Part shown: positions 1-5,432 of the stretch, one piece after another
How positions within the stretch are numbered: the stretch's first letter is position 1
Layout: every line of letters starts with the position of its first letter
DNA from: JAZRUF01 sp045652405
GTDB taxonomy: Bacteria > Bacillota > Clostridia > Oscillospirales > JAAYXM01
Assembly (NCBI GenBank): GCA_045652405.1
Contig: JAZRUF010000075.1
Span: forward strand, 1 to 9,111
DNA length: 9,111 bases
Direction of reading: 5' to 3'
Program-made: the position numbers and the translations under genes
Notes under the pieces: model-generated
The model's input: the letters and a program-made list of their open reading frames with translations, nothing else
The model's database searches: none
What the model was told of the DNA's origin: nothing

Positions 1-297
1 GATTCCGGCGGTCTGCAGGAAGAAGCTCCGTCTCTCGGAAAACCAGTTCTGGTTCTCAGAACCGAAACCGAGCGTCCGGAAGCTGTCGTCGCAGGAACAG
101 TTAAAATCGTAGGCGTTGATAAAAATACAATCTTAGAAGAAGCTAACCGTTTATTAAACTGCGACGATGCGTATCAGCAGATGGCACATGCCGCAAATCC
201 GTATGGCGACGGTCTTGCCAGTGAAAGAATTGCAAATGCGATTTTGTGGTCAATGGCAGGTATCGGAAACCGTCCGTCAGATTTCTCCGCCCGCTGA
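1..297 (+). CDS. wecB: UDP-N-acetylglucosamine 2-epimerase (non-hydrolysing), C-terminal part
   Basis: The frame is open from the left edge and ends at TGA 295-297, giving the last 98 residues of a protein usually near 370-390 aa. It begins with the family signature DSGGLQEEAPSLGKPV and continues with RTETERPEAV and NPYGDG, all hallmarks of WecB/MnaA epimerases. The enzyme interconverts UDP-GlcNAc and UDP-ManNAc in the cytoplasm and supplies ManNAc units for teichoic acid linkage units or other cell-surface glycans. The DSGG...EE and TERPE segments belong to the UDP-binding C-terminal Rossmann half. The N-terminal half lies outside the window. A gene for an extracytoplasmic protein follows 34 bases later on the same strand and may be co-transcribed. 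Identification is firm; the exact glycan pathway cannot be seen here. Confidence 0.95.
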   Translation, partial: DSGGLQEEAPSLGKPVLVLRTETERPEAVVAGTVKIVGVDKNTILEEANRLLNCDDAYQQMAHAANPYGDGLASERIANAILWSMAGIGNRPSDFSAR

Positions 298-320
298 TTA
301 AACTGCAATTAATTTACCAA

Positions 321-334
321 GGAGGTGCCATGTG
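321..334 (+). promoter_or_regulatory. Shine-Dalgarno and GTG start with an overlapping ATG-TGA start-stop
   Basis: GGAGG at 321-325 lies six bases before GTG 332-334, which opens the frame of the next gene. An ATG at 330-332 overlaps this GTG in another frame and is followed directly by TGA (333-335). A ribosome initiating on the ATG would stop after one codon. No other in-frame start exists before the membrane segment, so GTG 332 is the most sensible start. Confidence 0.6.
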
Positions 335-1093
335 AAAAATCAAAAAATATCATCTTACGCTTTTACTGCAATACTCGTAGTTCTTGTTACGCTGATTTTT
401 ATTATAATTTTTTCACCTGCTGTTACCTCCTCTGTAGTAAACTCCATTCCCACCTACCCGCCAAATACAACATCTCCGGGTACTACGGAAATTTTAGAAA
501 ACCCTGATTACAGCCAAATTGAAATAACAAAAGAAAATGTGCAATCCGTCATACGCGCTATGGCTCGCCCTTCTGAATATTATTATGAAACCAAAAGCAC
601 GCTCTTCCATTCGGGAGGAAGCAAAAGCTATCCGCGTAAAAAGTGGTCAAACGGCAAGCTTGAGCGAGTGGATATTATTTCAGAAAACGGCACAACTACG
701 ATGACTGTTATATACAGTCCTTCTGCCGTGTACATGTGGCGACCGGGGCAGACACGATATTACCGGACAAAGCCCGGTGATTTCACGGCTGATACATCGC
801 AGATGATGATGGTGTACGAGGATGTATTAGAGCTTGACGTGCAAAACATTCTTGATGCCAAGTATACTATCTACAATTCACTGCCTTGTATTTATGTTGA
901 AGCGGTAAAGCCCCTCACCGGATATAAAAGCCGTTATTGGATTTCGGCGGACACCGGTCTTTTGGCATTTGGTCAGATGTTGGGTTCAAATGGCACGGTA
1001 ATTTATACCGTGGAGGCAACTCAAACACTTGTATCCCCTCAGGATTCTTCAATATTCCTTTTGCCCGGCGGCAATACCATATCAGCAGAATAA
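332..1093 (+). CDS. Membrane-anchored extracytoplasmic protein, possible LolA-like fold
   Basis: A 253-residue protein starting at GTG 332. Residues 10-29 form one uncleaved-looking hydrophobic segment after a short basic N-terminus (signal anchor). It is followed by a Pro/Thr/Ser-rich linker (about 38-52) and a soluble domain of roughly 190 residues rich in alternating beta-strand patterns. The C-terminal pattern, RYWISADTGLLAFGQ then a strand pair and SIFLLPGG, resembles LolA/RseB-like periplasmic folds (W-id-tGL...F-lP). This is pattern recognition, not a database hit. There is no lipobox cysteine. The protein should sit outside the membrane, tethered by its N-terminus. It follows the epimerase by 34 bases, so an envelope role is plausible but unproven. 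No enzymatic motif was seen. It ends just before the hairpin at 1096-1131. Confidence 0.75.
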   Translation: MKNQKISSYAFTAILVVLVTLIFIIIFSPAVTSSVVNSIPTYPPNTTSPGTTEILENPDYSQIEITKENVQSVIRAMARPSEYYYETKSTLFHSGGSKSYPRKKWSNGKLERVDIISENGTTTMTVIYSPSAVYMWRPGQTRYYRTKPGDFTADTSQMMMVYEDVLELDVQNILDAKYTIYNSLPCIYVEAVKPLTGYKSRYWISADTGLLAFGQMLGSNGTVIYTVEATQTLVSPQDSSIFLLPGGNTISAE

Positions 1094-1095
1094 AA

Positions 1096-1131
1096 TAATC
1101 CCTCGCAGATAAACTAGTCTGCGAGGGATTA
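1096..1131. terminator. Strong hairpin terminator between convergent genes
   Basis: A perfect 14-bp stem (1096-1109 with 1118-1131, core CCCTCGCAGA/TCTGCGAGGG) encloses an 8-base loop. It lies between the stop of the extracytoplasmic protein gene (1093) and the stop of the minus-strand gene (1139). Read on the minus strand, the stem is followed by TTTTATTCTG, a good U-rich tail. On the plus strand the tail is AATAAATTCT, which is poor. It is therefore best as the terminator of the minus-strand three-gene operon and may also stop plus-strand transcription. Confidence 0.85.
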
Positions 1132-1138
1132 ATAAATT

Positions 1139-1480
1139 CTATATGCCCAAAACTATTGCCAAAGCAACTATTAAAAGCTTTTCATCGTTATCCACATCCA
1201 AAATCAAAAACGCCAATAAAAGCAGCGGCATAATCCCCAATTCGCCTATGTTAATGCCCTTTAATATACGTTTAAAATCCAGAAATCCTCCGGTCTCTTT
1301 TCCGGATTCCTTAACTGTTTTTTTAGGGGCATCGTTTTTAATTTCAGCACCAACAGGGATTTCCGGCTCGCTTTCCTCTTTGCCCTGCACGGCAAAGTCT
1401 TCCCGCACCTGTTCTTCTTCGACCGGACGGTATAAATCCTCGAATGCTTCTCTGTCCTCAGACATATATCGGTTAAACAA
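1139..1480 (-). CDS. Unknown protein with acidic N-terminal tail and hydrophobic C-terminus (third gene of a three-gene module)
   Basis: 113 residues, read from TTG 1480. Residues 1-65 are polar, acidic and probably disordered (several EEE/ESE runs, then a Lys-rich stretch). Residues 66-81 are a basic linker, FKRILKGINIGEL. Two hydrophobic stretches follow, about 82-94 (GIMPLLLLAFLIL) and 102-113 (LLIVALAIVLGI), split by acidic DVDNDEK, and the second ends the protein. Each is only 12-13 residues, short for a standard TM helix. They could be a hairpin in the membrane or an oligomerising hydrophobic tail. TTG is chosen over ATG 1465 because GGAGGAGG (1487-1494) ends six bases before it, while ATG 1465 has no good ribosome site. 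The gene overlaps the upstream one by eight bases. I recall similar clostridial proteins starting with M-[FY]-N-R-Y, but could not search. Function unknown. Confidence 0.75.
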   Translation of the reverse strand: MFNRYMSEDREAFEDLYRPVEEEQVREDFAVQGKEESEPEIPVGAEIKNDAPKKTVKESGKETGGFLDFKRILKGINIGELGIMPLLLLAFLILDVDNDEKLLIVALAIVLGI

Positions 1481-1889
1481 ACGAATCCTCCTCCCTAATA
1501 CTCCTAAACGCCTGCTTGGCTACTTTGGAAAGCTTCACGATTTGGATTGCTTTAGTTATATGTACTTGGTCCTCGTCTTTAAAATATGAACGCAGGGCAT
1601 GCAAGAGCTGAATCCTTCTGTCATCAGTTTTTCTATACTCGTTCATTATCTGCATGGCAGTCGTGACAACTTTGGGGTCAATAGATTCAAGTAAATTAGT
1701 TTCAGCTGTCTCGGCATTTGCCGGAAGAAGCGACGGTGTCACAGATTGTTCAACATCCGTATTTTCCGCAGGCACTTCGTTTTCCTCATTTGCACCTGCT
1801 CCAAAAAGAGTTTGCGCAGTCTTTAAAACCTGAGCCATCCCATCAGGAGACTCAAGCAAATTTTTAATTTTCTCTTCCAAATCCGCCAT
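1473..1889 (-). CDS. Unknown small helical protein with two helical regions and a linker (second gene of the module)
   Basis: 138 residues from ATG 1889, preceded by a G-rich ribosome site (AAGGGGGG) six bases upstream and 12 bases after the previous stop. Residues 1-30 form an amphipathic helical region, including LLESPDGMAQVLKTAQTLFG. Residues 31-68 are a low-complexity linker rich in Glu, Ala, Asn, Pro and Thr. Residues 69-132 are again helical and contain DDRRIQLLHALRSYF and a basic amphipathic stretch (KAIQIVKLSKVAKQAFRSI). There is no signal peptide or membrane segment, so it is probably cytoplasmic. The E-S-P-D-G-x-x-x-V-L motif recurs in the gene upstream. I recognise the pattern as one seen in clostridial proteins of unknown function, but from memory only. 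No catalytic motif was seen. Confidence 0.75.
   Translation of the reverse strand: MADLEEKIKNLLESPDGMAQVLKTAQTLFGAGANEENEVPAENTDVEQSVTPSLLPANAETAETNLLESIDPKVVTTAMQIMNEYRKTDDRRIQLLHALRSYFKDEDQVHITKAIQIVKLSKVAKQAFRSIREEDSFV
1481..1496 (-). promoter_or_regulatory. Ribosome binding site inside the upstream gene that selects a TTG start
   Basis: On the minus strand AGGGAGGAGG (1496-1487) is followed by ATTCGT and then TTG (1480-1478). The site lies within the last codons of the 138-residue gene, whose TAA is at 1475-1473. Translation of the two genes is therefore probably coupled. Confidence 0.7.
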
Positions 1890-1901
1890 AATGTTCCCCC
1901 C

Positions 1902-2183
1902 TTATTCTGAAGCAGCAGATATTATTCTGCCAAGAATTTCTGCACCCTCCTTGGTGGATAAGACTGACGAAATTATTTGCTTTGCCGTAGCATTATCCCC
2001 CTTCTGCATATCTTCGGCAGCTTTTTTAAGCTTCTCTCCCCCATCACTGAGCAAAGCATTTACAACGCTTTTCCCCTGTGGTGATGACAGTATTTCCGAG
2101 AACTTACCCAGGTTTTGTTTTATTTTATCCCCATCTGCGTTTGCGAGCAACGCCTTTGCAACACTCTCCATATCTGCTGGCAT
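1902..2183 (-). CDS. Unknown small helical protein (first gene of the three-gene module)
   Basis: 93 residues from ATG 2183. The frame is open further upstream, but that would run across the divergent metallophosphoesterase start, whereas ATG 2183 has GGAGGT (2199-2194) ten bases upstream. The protein looks all-helical and soluble. It carries two copies of a short motif: ILSSPQGKSVV (31-41) and VLSTKEGAEIL (74-84). Between them is a charged helix, GGEKLKKAAEDMQKGDNATAKQ (shown as a span, residues about 48-69), where A-x-x-x-x-K-G-D-x-x-A-K is distinctive. A third copy of the short motif occurs in the next gene. No cysteines, membrane segment or enzymatic motif were seen. The divergent phosphoesterase gene shares the upstream region. 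Function unknown; a scaffold or protein-protein interaction role with the next two products is only an inference. Confidence 0.75.
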   Translation of the reverse strand: MPADMESVAKALLANADGDKIKQNLGKFSEILSSPQGKSVVNALLSDGGEKLKKAAEDMQKGDNATAKQIISSVLSTKEGAEILGRIISAASE

Positions 2184-2286
2184 ATTTATACGCACCTCCA
2201 AAAAAAATCGCAACAAAACTGCTTCTACGTCAGTATATGCCGCATTAACTGTATCGGTTACATTTTTTATTAAAGGTGATTTTATT
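2184..2286. other. Divergent intergenic region between the three-gene module and the metallophosphoesterase
   Basis: These 103 bases must hold promoters for both directions unless the genes are read from farther away. On the minus strand TATACT (2237-2232) is a fair -10, but nothing resembling TTGACA lies 16-18 bases upstream. On the plus strand only the ribosome site AAGGTGAT (2273-2280), six bases before ATG 2287, is clear. No strong operator palindrome was seen. Confidence 0.4.
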
Positions 2287-2745
2287 ATGAAGGTTTTAGT
2301 CGTATCAGACTCCCACGGAAACGTCTCCGCACTCTGCCGCGCCATCCTCAAAGAAAAGCCGGACTGCATCATTCATTTAGGCGACGGTTTCAACGATATA
2401 CCCGAAGGGTTAGACATCCCATGCTACCGAGTATGCGGAAATTGCGATCCAATAAGCTGCGGATTGAGTGAAACTCTTATCATTGAGCTTGAGGGTGTCC
2501 GTTTACTTTTAACGCACGGTCATAAATATAACGTAAAAAACACACTCTCACCAATATACCTGGCGGCAATGGAAGAAGGCGCACGCCTTGCTTTGTTTGG
2601 TCATACCCATATACCTTTTTCGGATATTGATGGCGATGCCCCTTCTCTGTTTAACCCGGGCTCCATACGGCATCCGCCGCATTCATACTCAACGATTGTC
2701 CTTCGCGACGGCAAATTCAGTTGCAGGCACAGAACTCTATTGTAA
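2287..2745 (+). CDS. YfcE/MJ0936-type calcineurin-like metallophosphoesterase
   Basis: 152 residues from ATG 2287, the normal size for this small single-domain family. The metal-binding motifs are all present in order: SDSHGN (7-12, D8 and H10), GDGFND (32-37), GNCD (51-54), THGH (76-79) and GHTH (105-108), followed by NPGS (123-126). These build the dinuclear metal site that hydrolyses phosphodiesters. The physiological substrate of most family members is unsettled, and this one cannot be told from sequence. It is cytoplasmic, with no signal peptide. The frame is open far upstream, but the family start is MKVLVVSDSHGN and has the AAGGTGAT ribosome site at the right distance. It appears to stand alone, divergent from the three-gene module and followed by a separate promoter. 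Confidence 0.93.
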   Translation: MKVLVVSDSHGNVSALCRAILKEKPDCIIHLGDGFNDIPEGLDIPCYRVCGNCDPISCGLSETLIIELEGVRLLLTHGHKYNVKNTLSPIYLAAMEEGARLALFGHTHIPFSDIDGDAPSLFNPGSIRHPPHSYSTIVLRDGKFSCRHRTLL

Positions 2746-2785
2746 ATAATATTTGTATTCACATAATAATATTCCGGGTTTGTAG

Positions 2786-2814
2786 TTGAAATTTATGCGA
2801 AAAAGCGTTATTAT
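2786..2814 (+). promoter_or_regulatory. Sigma-A promoter for the azlCD-containing operon
   Basis: TTGAAA (2786-2791) and TATTAT (2809-2814) are separated by exactly 17 bases, each with five of six consensus bases. The expected start of transcription is near 2821, giving a leader of about 50 bases before ATG 2871. It lies in the 125-base gap after the metallophosphoesterase gene, which holds no other clear feature. Confidence 0.7.
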
Positions 2815-2870
2815 ATTTTTAATTATATCAAAAGCGCACAGCGCGCAATTATCATAACACGGTGATTTAT

Positions 2871-3386
2871 ATGAAAAGAACCTTTCTTTCCCCCTTGAAA
2901 CGCCCATTGGCATTTCCTATATTGCTTATAAGCATTATTCTTTTTTTATTATATACAATAATTGACACTGCAGTTGTATTTAAGAGCATACCTCTTTTGG
3001 TTGTAATTGCTTGCAGTATCATCTGCGTTTTGGCAATAGCTTGTATATGGCGATTTTATTTTATCAAGTATGAGTATATACTGGTCGGCGATGAACTGGT
3101 AGTGCGCCAATACACACCGCGCAAGGTTATTCCGATAAATTCCTATTCTTTAAGTTCAATAAAATCAATTGACCGCATTTCTCTTCTTCACAGAAAAGGG
3201 CGACGCGCAAAAAGATATAATATGTGCAATTCCCTGTACAGCTCGCTGTTTTCAGGTTTAGTCATGACGTATATAGATTTAAATTCTGCCGAGCTCACAA
3301 AGGTTCTTATTGACCCGCCGGAGGATGTAAAAAAGCTTTTGAAGCTAAACTTAGAAGATAGGTTCCACACCACGTCAAAAAAATAG
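2871..3386 (+). CDS. Two-TM membrane protein with a possible PH-like cytoplasmic domain
   Basis: 171 residues from ATG 2871, with GGTGAT (2861-2866) as ribosome site. A GTG at 2862 is also in frame but overlaps that site. Two hydrophobic helices, about 12-35 and 40-62, are joined by a short loop. After a basic-aromatic boundary (WRFYFIKYEY) comes a soluble region with the pattern YEYILVGDELVVRQ, PINSYSLSSIKSI, then VLIDPPEDVKKLL. That order (two TM helices, a beta-rich segment beginning with a y-x-l-x-x-d-x-L strand, and a closing helix after a proline pair) resembles bacterial PH-domain membrane proteins. The match is by eye and modest. Residues 107-120 are strongly basic. It is first in the operon, 22 bases ahead of azlC. 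Function unknown; a link to the exporter is only positional. Confidence 0.75.
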   Translation: MKRTFLSPLKRPLAFPILLISIILFLLYTIIDTAVVFKSIPLLVVIACSIICVLAIACIWRFYFIKYEYILVGDELVVRQYTPRKVIPINSYSLSSIKSIDRISLLHRKGRRAKRYNMCNSLYSSLFSGLVMTYIDLNSAELTKVLIDPPEDVKKLLKLNLEDRFHTTSKK

Positions 3387-3408
3387 TTTATCAGGAGCGC
3401 TAAATTAA

Positions 3409-4131
3409 ATGGCAATTTCAAGCTTTAAAAAAGGAGTATCCGACGGTATTCCCATAGGTCTTGGATATTTATCCGTATCCTTTGCATTTGGAATGATGGC
3501 TTCAAGCGGCGGTCTTCCGATTTGGGCAACCATTGCAATTTCAATGACAAACCTGACCTCTGCAGGTCAGATGGCAGGACTCGGCTTAATTTTGTCCGGC
3601 GGGTCCTTTATTGAAATGGCATTGACTCAGCTTATAATCAATATACGCTACGCACTTATGTCCTTATCGCTTTCACAAAAGTTAAATTCAGGTGTTACGT
3701 TTTTACATAGGCTTTTCATCTCATTTGGTAACACGGATGAAATTTTTGCCGTAGCAAGCTCACAATCCGGTGAAGTTGGCAAGAAGTATATGTACGGTCT
3801 TATCACAATGCCTTACTTGGGGTGGACGATAGGCACGGCAATAGGTGCAATTGCGGGACAAGCACTTCCGCAATCGGTATGCTCTGCGCTTAATATAATG
3901 CTTTACGGTATGTTCATTGCAATTTTCGTTCCACCTGCAAAAAGCTACTCCCCGGTACTTAAAGTAGTAATATTGGCTATTGTCCTCAGTTGCGCATTCG
4001 CGTGGTTTCCGGGTCTTAACCGAGTTTCTTCCGGTTTTGTGATTATTATATGCACACTTATTTCGGCAATTTTCGGCGCAGTATTTTTCCCGGTTGAAAG
4101 CGATACGGAAGGCGGTAGAGAAAATGAATAA
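3409..4131 (+). CDS. azlC: AzlC family branched-chain amino acid exporter, large subunit
   Basis: 240 residues, close to the usual 230-250. The N-terminal pattern FKKGVSDGIPIGLGYLSVSFAFGMMA, then TNLTSAGQMAGLGLI (about residues 47-61) and INIRYALMSLSLSQKL (about 77-92), is characteristic of AzlC proteins. Several hydrophobic helices follow, ending with a charged tail. Family knowledge: with the small AzlD partner it exports branched-chain amino acids, and mutants of Bacillus subtilis in this system affect 4-azaleucine resistance. Substrates can vary among homologues. The start ATG 3409 has AGGAG (3393-3397) 11 bases upstream. Its last eight bases overlap azlD, as expected for two subunits made in proportion. 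It acts in the cytoplasmic membrane. No local Lrp-like regulator gene is visible. Confidence 0.93.
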   Translation: MAISSFKKGVSDGIPIGLGYLSVSFAFGMMASSGGLPIWATIAISMTNLTSAGQMAGLGLILSGGSFIEMALTQLIINIRYALMSLSLSQKLNSGVTFLHRLFISFGNTDEIFAVASSQSGEVGKKYMYGLITMPYLGWTIGTAIGAIAGQALPQSVCSALNIMLYGMFIAIFVPPAKSYSPVLKVVILAIVLSCAFAWFPGLNRVSSGFVIIICTLISAIFGAVFFPVESDTEGGRENE

Positions 4132-4447
4132 TCTTACTCGCCTTATCGCGTACATAGCAGTAATGGCAATCGTTACATATCTTATACGCATGATTCCGCT
4201 TGCCTTGGTTAGACGGAAGCTTAAAAGCAGATTTATAAAATCATTTTTATTTTACGTCCCATACGCCGTGCTTGCCGCAATGACTTTTCCCGCGGTCTTC
4301 ACGGCTACGAACTCACCTGTTGCATCCATAATCGGTTGTGCTACAGCGGTGGTTTTGGCACTAAAAAACAAAAGCCTTCTCACGGTTGCGCTGAGCGCTT
4401 CTGCGGCAGTCTTTATAGTTGAATGGATTATTCGTCTGGTAGTCTGA
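4124..4447 (+). CDS. azlD: AzlD family branched-chain amino acid exporter, small subunit
   Basis: 107 residues from ATG 4124, the normal size for AzlD. The signature region YLIRMIPLALVRRKLKS near residues 22-38 is typical, followed by SFLFYVPYAVLAAMTFPAV and two more hydrophobic helices, about four in all. It is the obligate partner of AzlC in the membrane. The frame is open back to 4094, but ATG 4124 gives the standard N-terminus and an eight-base overlap with the azlC stop (TAA 4129-4131). This implies translational coupling, which fits the weak ribosome site ahead of it. The next gene starts 10 bases after its stop. Confidence 0.92.
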   Translation: MNNLTRLIAYIAVMAIVTYLIRMIPLALVRRKLKSRFIKSFLFYVPYAVLAAMTFPAVFTATNSPVASIIGCATAVVLALKNKSLLTVALSASAAVFIVEWIIRLVV

Positions 4448-4457
4448 GGAACACGTT

Positions 4458-5393
4458 ATGAAAAGAGTCTTTCCGAGCTATTATAATTCTTTTAAATGCC
4501 TTGCCGGTGCTTGCAAAAACAGTTGCTGCATTGGCTGGGAGATTGACATTGATGAAAAAACGCTCTCCAAATACAAAAACGTACCGGGTGATTTTGGCAA
4601 ACGTCTTAAAAATAATATAGACTTTACTTCCCAAACCCCATGTTTTAAGCTTGACGGCTTAGAGCGCTGCCCATTTTTAAATGAGTCAGGCCTATGCGAT
4701 ATTATCCTTACATTAGGAGAAGATAGTATTTGCAACATTTGCACTGACCACCCGAGATTTAGAAACTTTTTCTCAGAGCGCACAGAGATAGGTTTGGGGC
4801 TTTGCTGCGAAGCATGCGCGGATACTATTCTCTCCAACAAGGAAACGGTTCGGTTAATTGAAGAAGATGATTTGGAAACCTCGTGCAAAACAACGGAATA
4901 TGAGCAGATTTTCCTTAATTTTCGCAATAGGATATTCGACTTACTTCAGGACAGGTCGCGCACTATTGATGAGCGAGTTGAGGCTATGCTTTCCGCATGC
5001 GGTAGCTCCCTACCCGATAAAACCATGGATGAATGGACCGAAGTTTTCTCTTCATTAGAGCAATTAAATCCTGCATGGGGAGAACTATTGAAAGGGCTTA
5101 AATGTGCAGAGCTTTCTGATTTGAATTTTTCATTTGGCGATGATATTAATACTGCATTTGAGCAGCTTCTCGTATATTTTACATACAGGCATCTGTGGGA
5201 CGCGTATGATAACGACCGTCTTCCCGCCTGTGCCGCGTTCATAGCTTTAAGCTATATGTTTTTACGTTCTTTGGCTGCACTTAAAGAGAATTGCTCTATT
5301 GCTTATTTAACAGATATTTGCCGCCTTTATTCGTGCGAAATTGAATATTCCGAGGATAATATGTCCACGCTTTTTGATTTACTTGAATGTTAA
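4458..5393 (+). CDS. FliB-like cysteine-rich protein (flagellin lysine-N-methylase family)
   Basis: 311 residues from ATG 4458, with GAGGA (4446-4450) upstream. The N-terminal 120 residues carry a cysteine array: C14, C19, C23, C24, C62, C71, C80, C92, C95, C116, C117 and C120. Key contexts are CKNSCCIGWEIDID, CPFL...GLCDI, ICNICTDHPRF and CCEAC. This order matches FliB-type proteins, whose enteric founder methylates lysines of flagellin; the cysteines are expected to hold a metal or iron-sulfur site. Residues 140-311 are mostly helical, with no motif I can name. In clostridia the family occurs widely, and here no flagellar or chemotaxis gene is near, so the substrate may be another protein. 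It is the last gene of the azl operon and ends three bases before a terminator stem. Family assignment is good; function is tentative. Confidence 0.85.
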   Translation: MKRVFPSYYNSFKCLAGACKNSCCIGWEIDIDEKTLSKYKNVPGDFGKRLKNNIDFTSQTPCFKLDGLERCPFLNESGLCDIILTLGEDSICNICTDHPRFRNFFSERTEIGLGLCCEACADTILSNKETVRLIEEDDLETSCKTTEYEQIFLNFRNRIFDLLQDRSRTIDERVEAMLSACGSSLPDKTMDEWTEVFSSLEQLNPAWGELLKGLKCAELSDLNFSFGDDINTAFEQLLVYFTYRHLWDAYDNDRLPACAAFIALSYMFLRSLAALKENCSIAYLTDICRLYSCEIEYSEDNMSTLFDLLEC

Positions 5394-5396
5394 GCA

Positions 5397-5429
5397 AAAA
5401 CGCCGTCCGATTTTTTCGGACGGCGTTTT
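5397..5429. terminator. Bidirectional rho-independent terminator
   Basis: A 14-bp stem (5397-5410 with 5416-5429, core CGCCGTCCGA/TCGGACGGCG) has a five-T loop. On the plus strand the T-run TTTTATTTT follows, ending the azl operon. On the minus strand the flanking A-run gives TTTTTGC, ending pfkA. The stops of both convergent genes lie within four bases of the stem. Confidence 0.92.
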
Positions 5430-5432
5430 ATT

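Noticed and set aside
2232..2239. CATATACT on the minus strand as a sporulation sigma-E/K -10 element for the three-gene module
   Set aside because: It matches the loose CATAnnnT pattern, but no -35 ATA-type element lies at the required distance; one match is not enough.
2245..2273. TTAACT-17-TATTAA as promoter for the metallophosphoesterase
   Set aside because: The start of transcription would fall near 2280, past the ribosome site at 2273-2280, so the message could not be translated normally.
1891..2286. Upstream plus-strand extension of the metallophosphoesterase frame (132 more residues)
   Set aside because: It lies antisense to the 93-residue gene, looks Ser/Ala/Phe-rich as antisense frames do, and the family begins at MKVLVVSDSHGN with a good ribosome site.
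2184..2372. Longer N-terminus for the 93-residue protein (start at 2372)
   Set aside because: It would overlap the start of the divergent phosphoesterase by 86 bases; ATG 2183 has its own GGAGGT.
2745..2773. Direct repeat AATAATATT (2745-2753 and 2765-2773)
   Set aside because: It is nine bases of AT-rich sequence in an AT-rich gap, easily due to chance; no symmetric operator or terminator forms.
3760..4191. 143-codon open frame on the minus strand
   Set aside because: It is antisense to azlC and azlD, and its Arg/Cys/Tyr-rich composition is typical of a shadow frame.
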